Shown: piece after piece, positions 1 through 5,119 of the stretch
Position numbering within the stretch: the first letter of the stretch is position 1
Layout: the number at the start of each line of letters is the position of its first letter
Source of the DNA: Paracoccaceae bacterium
GTDB taxonomy: Bacteria > Pseudomonadota > Alphaproteobacteria > Rhodobacterales > Rhodobacteraceae
Reading direction: 5' to 3'
Length of the DNA stretch: 5,119 nt
Assembly: GCA_029881635.1 (NCBI GenBank)
Contig: JAOUMG010000200.1
Location: 1-5,119 of the forward strand
Translations under genes and position numbers: made by a program
Notes under the pieces: generated by a model
Told to the model about the DNA's origin: nothing
Database searches by the model: none
The model's input: the letters and a program-made list of their open reading frames with translations, nothing else

Positions 1-109
1 GTGTGGCCGTACGGAAATTGGTGCTGCGTGCAGCATAGTAGCCTTTTGCCTTCTTGATCACCTTGCGGTGACGGGCATGGGTGACAACCCCGGATTTTAC
101 ACGTGACAT
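1..109 (-). CDS. rplT: 50S ribosomal protein L20, N-terminal part (cut by window edge)
   Basis: Ribosomal protein L20 binds 23S rRNA early in large-subunit assembly. Only the first 36 codons are in the window. The translation begins [16 protein letters not shown] and continues through [18 protein letters not shown], which is the highly conserved basic N-terminal extension of L20 that threads into rRNA. The start ATG is preceded by GGAG (positions 118-121) with 8 bases of spacing. It lies 12 bases downstream of the rpmI stop codon, so the two genes are very probably co-transcribed and perhaps translationally coupled. The remaining roughly 80 residues, including the globular C-terminal domain, are beyond the left edge. 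The identification is firm despite the short length because this segment is nearly invariant in bacteria. Confidence 0.95.
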   Translation of the reverse strand, partial: MSRVKSGVVTHARHRKVIKKAKGYYAARSTNFRTAT

Positions 110-121
110 ATGACTGGCTCC

Positions 122-322
122 TCAGCGATCGTAGGGCATGTATTTCTTGACGATTTTCGTGTCTGCGGGCGACAGGATCATGGTCCCGGTCACATCGCGG
201 ATGAATTTCGTCGAGCGTTTGATCATGCCGTGGCGCTTGCCGGCAGGACCGGCCTTGACCTTGCCTGAGGCTGTCATCGAAAACCGCTTTTTCGCGGCTG
301 CCTTGGTCTTCATCTTGGGCAT
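122..322 (-). CDS. rpmI: 50S ribosomal protein L35
   Basis: L35 is a small basic protein of the large ribosomal subunit. The protein is 66 residues long (family about 65) and starts [14 protein letters not shown], the family hallmark. It continues with the [10 protein letters not shown] segment and ends KKYMPYDR, a C-terminus typical of Rhodobacteraceae L35. I place the start at 322, not at the in-frame ATG at 328: AAAGGAG (329-335) lies 6 bases upstream of the 322 ATG but directly abuts the 328 ATG, and family members begin MPKMKT. rplT follows after 12 bases. The common partner infC is not upstream; instead tdh lies there on the same strand, 225 bases away, and a dedicated promoter is seen at 400-428. 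Confidence 0.96.
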   Translation of the reverse strand: MPKMKTKAAAKKRFSMTASGKVKAGPAGKRHGMIKRSTKFIRDVTGTMILSPADTKIVKKYMPYDR

Positions 323-328
323 TTCCAT

Positions 329-335
329 CTCCTTT
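329..335 (-). promoter_or_regulatory. Shine-Dalgarno of rpmI, decides the start codon
   Basis: On the minus strand this reads AAAGGAG. It leaves 6 bases to the ATG at 322 and none to the ATG at 328. The upstream ATG therefore cannot be the initiation codon used with this site, and the protein begins MPKMKT. Confidence 0.85.
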
Positions 336-399
336 GAAAGGTAGTGAACGCGCGACTCGGCAATGCCACTTGGCCGGACGCGCGGGTATTGAGAGGCGC

Positions 400-428
400 C
401 CTATAGCCGGGCACGGGTAGTTTGGCAA
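400..428 (-). promoter_or_regulatory. Predicted sigma-70-type promoter of rpmI-rplT
   Basis: On the minus strand a -35 hexamer TTGCCA (428 to 423, five of six matches to TTGACA) is followed by exactly 17 bases and a -10 hexamer TATAGG (405 to 400, four of six matches to TATAAT). Transcription would start near 393, giving a leader of about 70 bases before the rpmI start. Position, spacing and orientation suit an independent promoter for the ribosomal protein pair. This is seen by eye and not experimentally supported. Confidence 0.6.
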
Positions 429-489
429 GAGGTGGGGTTGCCCGCGTAGTCGTTTGGCCGCAAGTCCAGGCATCTGTATCTCAATCGGT

Positions 490-508
490 TTGGGTCAGTA
501 CCACCCAA
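490..508 (-). terminator. Weak hairpin downstream of tdh, possible terminator
   Basis: A perfect 6-bp inverted repeat TTGGGT / ACCCAA with a 7-base loop lies about 40 bases beyond the tdh stop codon. There is no T-run after it on the minus strand, so it does not meet the usual intrinsic terminator pattern. It might stabilise a 3' end or be chance. No better terminator is visible between tdh and the rpmI promoter, so some read-through or Rho-dependent termination is possible. Confidence 0.25.
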
Positions 509-547
509 TCCCCGGTTCAGCCATCTACCCGCTCTGAAAAGGCCGCG

Positions 548-1585
548 TCATCCCCAATCCAGCACGACCTTGCCGCTTTGGCCGGATTTCATTGCGGCAA
601 AACCTGCTTCGAAATCATCAACGCCAAAACGGTGGGTAATGACCCGTTTGACGTCCAGCCCGTTTTGCAGCATCGCGATCATCTTGTACCATGTTTCAAA
701 AATCTCGCGCCCGTAGACACCCTTGATAGTGATGGCCTTGAACACGATGCGGCTCCAGTCGACCGGCGATTTGCCGGGCGGAATTCCCAGCATGGCAATG
801 CGTCCGCCCATCACCATCGCCTCGACCATCTGATCCAGGGCTGCCTGATTGCCGGACATTTCCATCCCGACATCAAATCCCTGTTTCATCTTTAACCGGG
901 CAATGACGTCGTTGAGATCTTCATTGGCGACATTCACCGGAACCACATCGGCAACCTCGGCCGCGAGAGCAAGGCGGGCAGGATTGACGTCGGTGATGAC
1001 CACGTGCCTTGCGCCAACGTGACGGGCAATTGCCCCCGCCATGATGCCGATCGGCCCGGCACCGGTGATCAGGACATCTTCGCCTACCATGTCAAAGCTG
1101 AGCGCGGTGTGAACGGCATTGCCCAATGGATCAAGAATTGCGCCAATCTCGTCGTCAATTTCGTCTGGCAACGGGACCACGTTGAATGCAGGCAGGCGCA
1201 GATATTCGGCAAATGCGCCTTGTTCATTGACGCCGATACCGCGCGTGGCGGGATCCAGATGGAATTTACCCGCACGCGATTGGCGGCTTTGCTTGCCAAT
1301 CAGATGGCCTTCGCCCGAACAACGCTGGCCAATGCTCAGACCTTCGACATTGCGGCCCAGTTCGACGATTTCACCGGCAAATTCATGGCCGGTAACCAAC
1401 GGAACCGGCACCGTTTTTGCCGCCCATTCGTCCCAGTTCCAGATATGGATGTCCGTGCCGCAAATGCCTGTCTTGCGAATACGGATCAATACATCGTCCG
1501 GCCCGATTTCAGGTACCGGCCGGCGTTCCATCCAAAGACCCGGCTCTGCCTTGGATTTTACCAGCGCTTTCATCTCATTTGACAT
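548..1585 (-). CDS. tdh: L-threonine 3-dehydrogenase, structural zinc site missing
   Basis: Cytosolic medium-chain zinc alcohol dehydrogenase family enzyme that oxidises L-threonine to 2-amino-3-ketobutyrate with NAD+, the substrate of Kbl encoded just upstream. It has 345 residues (E. coli 341). The catalytic domain carries [17 protein letters not shown] with Cys42, Thr44 and His47, and TGHE with His67 and Glu68, the catalytic zinc and relay residues. The Rossmann motif GAGPIG is at 175-180, with Asp199 at the end of the following strand, consistent with NAD+ use. [12 protein letters not shown] (291-302) and the C-terminal SGKVVLDW are family hallmarks. The structural zinc lobe is unusual: the four cysteines of E. 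coli Tdh (93, 96, 99, 107) align with Gly97, Ser100, Ser103 and Asp111, with no change of length. The start ATG overlaps the kbl stop by one base (TGATG), with GGGG (1593-1596) 7 bases upstream. An alternative start at 1573 would match the E. coli N-terminus but has a poorer ribosome site. Confidence 0.96.
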   Translation of the reverse strand: MSNEMKALVKSKAEPGLWMERRPVPEIGPDDVLIRIRKTGICGTDIHIWNWDEWAAKTVPVPLVTGHEFAGEIVELGRNVEGLSIGQRCSGEGHLIGKQSRQSRAGKFHLDPATRGIGVNEQGAFAEYLRLPAFNVVPLPDEIDDEIGAILDPLGNAVHTALSFDMVGEDVLITGAGPIGIMAGAIARHVGARHVVITDVNPARLALAAEVADVVPVNVANEDLNDVIARLKMKQGFDVGMEMSGNQAALDQMVEAMVMGGRIAMLGIPPGKSPVDWSRIVFKAITIKGVYGREIFETWYKMIAMLQNGLDVKRVITHRFGVDDFEAGFAAMKSGQSGKVVLDWG

Positions 1586-2796
1586 CAGATTGCCCCTACT
1601 GCCTTGCCAGCGCCTCGAAAGGCGTCGAGCGCAAAATCCAGATCGTTCCGTGTCAGACGGGCGTTCATCTGCGTACGGATTCGCGCCTGTCCTTTCGGGA
1701 CCACAGGAAAAAAGAAACCGGCAACATAAACGCCGCGCTCAAACAGTTCGGCGGCCAGTTTCTGCGACAGCGTTGCATCGCCCAGCATCACCGGCACAAT
1801 CGGATGGTCACCCGGCAGCAGCCGGAAACCGGCATCGGCAAGGCCAGAACGCCAGTAAGCCGTGTTGGCAAAAAGCTGTGCGCGAAGGTCATCAGCGGCC
1901 TCTACCAGATCAATGGCGGCCAGTCCGGCTGCAACCACCGCCGGGGGCAGTGCATTGGAAAAAAGATAGGGCCGCGCCCGTTGCCGAAGCAGATCGATCA
2001 CCGCCTGCGGCCCGGCAATATAGCCACCCAACGCGCCGCCAAGGGCCTTGCCGAGTGTGCCGGTCATGATATCAACTTTGTCCGCCACACCGGCATGATG
2101 GGGTGTACCCCTGCCTTCCGGCCCCATGAAACCGGTGGCGTGACAGTCGTCAACCATGACCAATGCGCCGTATTTTTCGGCCAGCGCCGTGATCTCGCCC
2201 AGCTTGGCCAGATACCCGTCCATCGAAAACACGCCGTCGGTCGCGATCATGATGAACCGCGCGCCGGCGTCACGAGCCTCGGCCAGCCTCGCCTCCAGTT
2301 CGGTCATGTCGGAATTGGCATAGCGGTACCGCATCGCCTTGCAAAGACGGATGCCATCGATGATCGACGCGTGGTTCAACGCATCTGAAATGATGGCGTC
2401 TTCAGAGCCCAGCAAAGGCTCGAACAAACCACCATTTGCATCAAAACAGGCTGCAAAAAGAATTGCATCATCCTTACCCAGAAACTGCGCCAGTCGCGAT
2501 TCAAGTGCGCGGTGCAGATCTTGCGTCCCACAGATGAAGCGAACCGATGCCATGCCATATCCATGGTCATCCATCGCTTGCTTTGCCGCCGCAATCAGCG
2601 CCGGGTGATCCGCAAGCCCCAGATAATTATTGGCGCAAAGATTGACGATGCCGTCGCGCTGCCCTGCCCCGGTAGCAACCGAAATCCGACCACCCTGAGC
2701 CGAGGTGATCTGCCGTTCACGCTTCAGCAGGCCTTCGGAATCGATCTGCGCAAGGGTCACGTCCAATTGGTGCAGAAAATCTGCCTTATCAGGCAT
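1585..2796 (-). CDS. kbl: 2-amino-3-ketobutyrate CoA ligase (glycine C-acetyltransferase)
   Basis: PLP-dependent enzyme of the alpha-oxoamine synthase family. It cleaves 2-amino-3-ketobutyrate with CoA to glycine and acetyl-CoA, the second step of threonine catabolism after Tdh. The protein is 403 residues (E. coli 398) and collinear with it. Visible active-site elements are FDANGG (118-123), NHASIIDG with His142, TDGVFSMDG (186-194) with Ser191, VDDCHATG (215-222) with Asp216 and His219 for the cofactor ring, [10 protein letters not shown] with the Schiff-base Lys250, and KGQARIRTQ (368-376) with Arg374 for the substrate carboxylate. All expected catalytic residues are present. A strong GGAGGA (2804-2809) sits 7 bases before the ATG. 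The gene is first of a two-gene operon with tdh, whose start codon overlaps its stop. A LysR-type gene ends 134 bases upstream on the same strand. Related enzymes (5-aminolevulinate synthase, 8-amino-7-oxononanoate synthase) are less likely given the tdh partner and the close match to E. coli Kbl. Confidence 0.97.
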   Translation of the reverse strand: MPDKADFLHQLDVTLAQIDSEGLLKRERQITSAQGGRISVATGAGQRDGIVNLCANNYLGLADHPALIAAAKQAMDDHGYGMASVRFICGTQDLHRALESRLAQFLGKDDAILFAACFDANGGLFEPLLGSEDAIISDALNHASIIDGIRLCKAMRYRYANSDMTELEARLAEARDAGARFIMIATDGVFSMDGYLAKLGEITALAEKYGALVMVDDCHATGFMGPEGRGTPHHAGVADKVDIMTGTLGKALGGALGGYIAGPQAVIDLLRQRARPYLFSNALPPAVVAAGLAAIDLVEAADDLRAQLFANTAYWRSGLADAGFRLLPGDHPIVPVMLGDATLSQKLAAELFERGVYVAGFFFPVVPKGQARIRTQMNARLTRNDLDFALDAFRGAGKAVGAI

Positions 2797-2930
2797 TTCT
2801 AGTTCCTCCGGGTCGGCGAGATTTCCGACTGTCTTTCGTTGACACAGTTCGCTTTCTGTCGGTCACAAAGCAATATCGGGCGACAGTTCGGTCCTACATC
2901 GCTTCAAAGTGATCTTCCTGCCCGCAAAGG
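2797..2930 (-). promoter_or_regulatory. Intergenic region upstream of kbl-tdh, likely promoter
   Basis: This 134-base gap between the LysR stop and the kbl start should contain the kbl-tdh promoter and leader. I see no convincing -35/-10 pair on the minus strand. It holds the kbl Shine-Dalgarno (2804-2809), an 8-base direct repeat ACAGTTCG at 2844-2851 and 2883-2890 (39 bases apart), and a 6-bp inverted repeat CTGTCG (2856-2861) / CGACAG (2881-2886). These could be operator half-sites. There is no T-tract terminator after the LysR gene, so transcription could also enter kbl from upstream. Confidence 0.4.
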
Positions 2931-3848
2931 TCAACGGGGCAGATATTCGGTACGGTCCGGATCGGCAGCCTCGGCCAGCAACCAGTCACGAAAGGCCTGC
3001 AACGGCGGATACCAGGCCCCAACACTAGGCCAGACGAGGTAATAGCTTCCGTCGCCTTGCACCGGTTCACCCCACGCGACCACCAGCCGGCCATCGGCCA
3101 GTTCCTGCTTGGCGAGGAATTCCGGCAACAACGCCACGCCCAATCCGTGGATCGTCGCCTGAATCATCGGTGCGAACTGATCGAAAAGCATCCCCTGCGG
3201 CACCGGCCCGGCCACACCGTGATGGCCAAACCAGGAAGCCCAGGCATTTGGTCGGGTTTCCAGCTGCAGCAGGGGCAAGCCAATCAGATCACCGGGTTCT
3301 GCCAGCGGGTGTTCGGCCAGATATCCTGGTGCGCAGGTTGCAATCAGCCGTTCATCAAACAGTTTCGCAGTGCCGGCACCCGCCCAGTTTTCTGCACCGA
3401 AGTGGATTGCGGCGTCAAAACCTTCCTCTTCGAAATCAAATGGCTTGACCCGTGTTCCCAGATTGATCGTGATGCCCGGATGTTCGGCCAGAAACCGTGG
3501 CAGGCGCGGCGCCAGCCAACGCGTGCCAAAGGTGGGCAGGATCGACAGCGACAAGGTTCCGCCGCCGGTATTCGACCTGACCCGCATCGACCCGCGCGAG
3601 ATCATGTCCAGCGCCTTGACGATATCGCGGGCGTAAGCCAACGCATGATCGGTCGGCACCAGCCGCCGCCGGTCGCGCAAAAACAGGGTGACACCCAACT
3701 GGGCCTCGAGATTCTGGATCAGCCGGCTGACAGCACCCTGCGTCAGGTCAAGATCACGCGCGGCGGCCAGGGTCGAGCCGGTCCGGCAAACCGCCTCAAA
3801 GGCCGCGAGAAGACTGACAGAGGGTAACAGGCGTCTGGGCGTGGCCAT
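2931..3848 (-). CDS. LysR-type transcriptional regulator, GcdR/GcvA-like
   Basis: DNA-binding regulator of 305 residues, the usual LysR family length. The N-terminal winged helix-turn-helix spans about residues 11-64; the segment TQGAVSRLIQNLEAQLG (36-52) is the recognition helix region, followed by FLRDRRRLVPTDHA. A linker helix covers about 66-90, and the effector-binding periplasmic-binding-protein fold runs from about 97 to 295, with RWLAPRLPRF (110-119), FDAAIHFG (144-151) and IHGLGVALLPEFL (233-245). These segments resemble the GcvA/AmpR/TrpI/GcdR branch. It is divergent from gcdH across 129 bases, the classical arrangement for a LysR regulator and its target, so I infer a GcdR-type activator of glutaryl-CoA dehydrogenase responding to a glutarate pathway intermediate. 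Autoregulation is likely. kbl-tdh lie downstream on the same strand and could be a second target. The start ATG is preceded by AGG (3855-3857) at 6 bases. Family is certain; the specific ligand is inference. Confidence 0.9.
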   Translation of the reverse strand: MATPRRLLPSVSLLAAFEAVCRTGSTLAAARDLDLTQGAVSRLIQNLEAQLGVTLFLRDRRRLVPTDHALAYARDIVKALDMISRGSMRVRSNTGGGTLSLSILPTFGTRWLAPRLPRFLAEHPGITINLGTRVKPFDFEEEGFDAAIHFGAENWAGAGTAKLFDERLIATCAPGYLAEHPLAEPGDLIGLPLLQLETRPNAWASWFGHHGVAGPVPQGMLFDQFAPMIQATIHGLGVALLPEFLAKQELADGRLVVAWGEPVQGDGSYYLVWPSVGAWYPPLQAFRDWLLAEAADPDRTEYLPR

Positions 3849-3856
3849 ATATTACC

Positions 3857-3868
3857 TATATGCATATA
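3857..3868. repeat. 12-bp perfect palindrome next to LysR start
   Basis: TATATGCATATA is perfectly self-complementary and overlaps or abuts the ribosome-binding region of the LysR gene. Its right half plus flank, GCATATACTGC (3862-3872), recurs as GCATATATTGC at 3916-3926 with one mismatch, 54 bases away. The position suits an autoregulatory site, but AT-rich palindromes also arise by chance. Confidence 0.35.
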
Positions 3869-3896
3869 CTGCGGCGGAAATAGCGTTATTATGCAT

Positions 3897-3916
3897 CTTT
3901 ATAAAGGCGTATAAAG
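3897..3916. repeat. Inverted repeat CTTTATA-N6-TATAAAG, possible operator
   Basis: A perfect 7-bp inverted repeat has arms at 3897-3903 and 3910-3916. The same bases also give a direct repeat of TATAAAG at 3900-3906 and 3910-3916, whose starts are 10 bases (about one helical turn) apart. It lies mid-way in the divergent region and may be an activation site of the LysR regulator or part of the gcdH core promoter. Confidence 0.35.
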
Positions 3917-3919
3917 CAT

Positions 3920-3934
3920 ATATTGCACAAATAT
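3920..3934. promoter_or_regulatory. Candidate LysR box (T-N11-A palindrome)
   Basis: ATATT-GCACA-AATAT is a perfect 5-bp inverted repeat around five bases and contains the canonical LysR-family pattern T-N11-A (T at 3921, A at 3933). It lies 43 bases before the gcdH start and in the gene pair's shared intergenic region. Binding by the adjacent regulator is inferred from family knowledge only. Confidence 0.45.
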
Positions 3935-3977
3935 CTGCCCGCCATCGCTTTACTTACTCTGACGCAGAGGAATCATC

Positions 3978-5119
3978 ATGGCCATGCTGAAAGCCAAAGA
4001 CGCTCCCGATCTTGCCCGTTTCAACTGGGAGGATGCCTTCCGCCTGGAAGATCAGCTGAGCGAAGAAGAGCGGATGCTGCGCGACGGCGCGCATGCCTAT
4101 GCCCAGGAAAAATTGCAGCCCCGCGCAATTGCAGCCTATCGGGAAGAGAAAAGTGATCCGGCGATCTTCCGCGAAATGGGTGAAATGGGCCTGCTCGGTG
4201 TGACCATACCTGAAGAATACGGTGGGCTCGGGTCATCCTACGTCGCCTACGGGCTGATCGCGCGCGAAATCGAGCGGGTCGATAGCGGATACCGCTCGAT
4301 GATGTCGGTGCAATCTTCGCTGGTCATGTATCCGATCTATGCCTACGGATCCGAAGAACAGCGTAAGAAATACCTGCCAAAGCTGGCCAGCGGCGAATGG
4401 ATCGGCTGTTTTGGCCTGACCGAACCCGATGCGGGTTCTGATCCTGCAGGCATGAAGACAAAGGCCACCAAAACCGCGGGCGGTTATGTTCTGAACGGTT
4501 CCAAGATGTGGATATCGAACGCCCCTATCGCCGATGTATTCGTTGTCTGGGCAAAATCCGAGGCGCATGGCGGCAAGATCCGTGGCTTTGTGCTCGACAA
4601 GGGCGCCAAAGGGCTTTCAGCGCCCAAGATCGGTGGCAAGCTGTCGCTGCGTGCGTCGATCACCGGCGAGATCGTCATGAAAGATGTCGAAGTTGGCGAG
4701 GATGCGCTTTTGCCGAATGTGGAGGGGTTGAAGGGGCCGTTTGGCTGTCTCAACCGCGCCCGTTACGGCATTGCCTGGGGAGTGCTTGGCTCGGCCGAGT
4801 TCTGCTGGCATGCGGCCCGCAGCTACGGGCTTGACCGCAAGCAGTTCAACCGGCCCCTGGCGCAGACTCAGCTTTACCAAAAGAAACTGGCGGACATGAT
4901 GACAGAAATTTCTCTGGGTCTACAGGCCTGTCTGACTGTCGGCCGATTGATGGATGAAGCCAAGGCCGCGCCCGAAATGATTTCGATCATCAAGCGCAAC
5001 AACTGCGGCAAGGCGCTCGACATCGCGCGAATGGCGCGGGACATGCATGGTGGCAACGGCATTCAGGAAGATTTTCAGATCATGCGGCATTCCGCCAATC
5101 TGGAAACGGTAAATACCTA
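3978..5119 (+). CDS. gcdH: Glutaryl-CoA dehydrogenase (cut by window edge)
   Basis: FAD-dependent acyl-CoA dehydrogenase that oxidises and decarboxylates glutaryl-CoA to crotonyl-CoA and CO2, passing electrons to electron-transfer flavoprotein, in lysine, tryptophan and glutarate degradation. The window holds 380 codons and two further bases, in an open frame. Very close similarity to human GCDH is seen in [19 protein letters not shown] (99-117), where Glu99, Arg106 and Ser110 match the human substrate-binding Glu87, Arg94 and Ser98. It is also seen in [13 protein letters not shown] (144-156), [20 protein letters not shown] (252-271), [13 protein letters not shown] (339-351) and DMHGGNGI (355-362). 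The last residues, NLETVNT, lead into the family segment TYEGTHDIHAL, so the catalytic glutamate and about 25 residues lie just beyond the edge. The start at 3978 has AGAGGA at 6 bases; an in-frame ATG at 3984 is less well placed. It is divergent from a LysR gene that probably controls it. Confidence 0.96.
   Translation, partial: MAMLKAKDAPDLARFNWEDAFRLEDQLSEEERMLRDGAHAYAQEKLQPRAIAAYREEKSDPAIFREMGEMGLLGVTIPEEYGGLGSSYVAYGLIAREIERVDSGYRSMMSVQSSLVMYPIYAYGSEEQRKKYLPKLASGEWIGCFGLTEPDAGSDPAGMKTKATKTAGGYVLNGSKMWISNAPIADVFVVWAKSEAHGGKIRGFVLDKGAKGLSAPKIGGKLSLRASITGEIVMKDVEVGEDALLPNVEGLKGPFGCLNRARYGIAWGVLGSAEFCWHAARSYGLDRKQFNRPLAQTQLYQKKLADMMTEISLGLQACLTVGRLMDEAKAAPEMISIIKRNNCGKALDIARMARDMHGGNGIQEDFQIMRHSANLETVNT

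Larger units (their letters stand above)
3849..3977. promoter_or_regulatory. Divergent promoter/operator region between LysR gene and gcdH
   Basis: This 129-base region is much richer in A and T than the flanking genes and must hold both divergent promoters. It contains several -10-like hexamers on the plus strand (TATAAA at 3900 and 3910, TATATT at 3919), none with a good -35 at proper spacing, which fits an activator-dependent gcdH promoter. Operator-like elements are listed separately. The gcdH Shine-Dalgarno AGAGGA is at 3966-3971. Confidence 0.7.

Noticed and set aside
422..895. Plus-strand open frame of 157 codons starting in the rpmI promoter region
   Set aside because: It overlaps the tdh 3' end in antisense and shows low-complexity composition with no family resemblance.
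1119..2388. Two long plus-strand open frames (1119-2069 and 1417-2388, over 310 codons each) opposite tdh and kbl
   Set aside because: They are antisense to two firmly identified genes. Their translations are rich in Arg, Pro and Ser without domain-like patterns. Such frames are common opposite GC-rich genes.
1585..2796. Kbl as an 8-amino-7-oxononanoate or 5-aminolevulinate synthase
   Set aside because: The sequence follows E. coli Kbl closely through [23 protein letters not shown] and KGQARIRTQ, and tdh is coupled to it.
2839..2844. TTGACA as a plus-strand -35 element
   Set aside because: No -10-like hexamer lies 16-18 bases downstream, and the plus strand beyond leads only into the antisense of the LysR gene.
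2825..2862. CCGAC / GTCGG inverted repeat as a terminator after the LysR gene
   Set aside because: The stem is only 5 bp with a 28-base loop and is not followed by a T-run on the minus strand.
3057..3827. Plus-strand open frame of 256 codons opposite the LysR gene
   Set aside because: The minus-strand LysR protein is clear over its whole length. The antisense translation has no recognisable motif and no good ribosome-binding site that I could see.
4021..5062. Minus- and plus-strand short open frames within gcdH
   Set aside because: They are shadows of the gcdH frame, which is continuous and closely matches known glutaryl-CoA dehydrogenases.

Overview
The window looks like an ordinary chromosomal stretch of an alphaproteobacterium, most likely a Rhodobacterales/Rhodobacteraceae member. 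I infer this from the ribosomal proteins (L35 ending in the lineage-typical FIRD...[11 protein letters not shown] pattern, L20 starting [16 protein letters not shown]), from strong Shine-Dalgarno sequences, and from GC-rich coding DNA next to one short AT-rich intergenic region. No mobile element, CRISPR array, RNA gene, prophage or toxin-like module is visible.

Layout from left to right. On the minus strand: the 5' part of rplT (L20, cut by the left edge), rpmI (L35), a 225-base intergenic region with a good sigma-70-type promoter for the ribosomal pair, then tdh (threonine 3-dehydrogenase) and kbl (2-amino-3-ketobutyrate CoA ligase). In transcription order kbl comes first, and its stop codon overlaps the tdh start codon. 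Upstream of kbl, after a 134-base gap, lies a LysR-type regulator on the same strand. A 129-base AT-rich divergent promoter region separates it from gcdH (glutaryl-CoA dehydrogenase) on the plus strand, which runs off the right edge just before its expected catalytic glutamate.

Functionally there are three units. The kbl-tdh operon converts threonine to glycine plus acetyl-CoA. The gcdH/LysR pair fits the GcdR-type arrangement for the lysine/tryptophan/glutarate degradation step glutaryl-CoA to crotonyl-CoA, and the intergenic region holds a T-N11-A palindrome expected of a LysR operator. The rpmI-rplT pair is housekeeping translation machinery.

I found no previously undescribed system. The most notable observation is that Tdh has lost all four cysteines of the classical structural zinc site (now Gly97, Ser100, Ser103, Asp111) while keeping the lobe length and the catalytic zinc ligands. 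The cluster of operator-like palindromes between the LysR gene and gcdH is the second point of interest.
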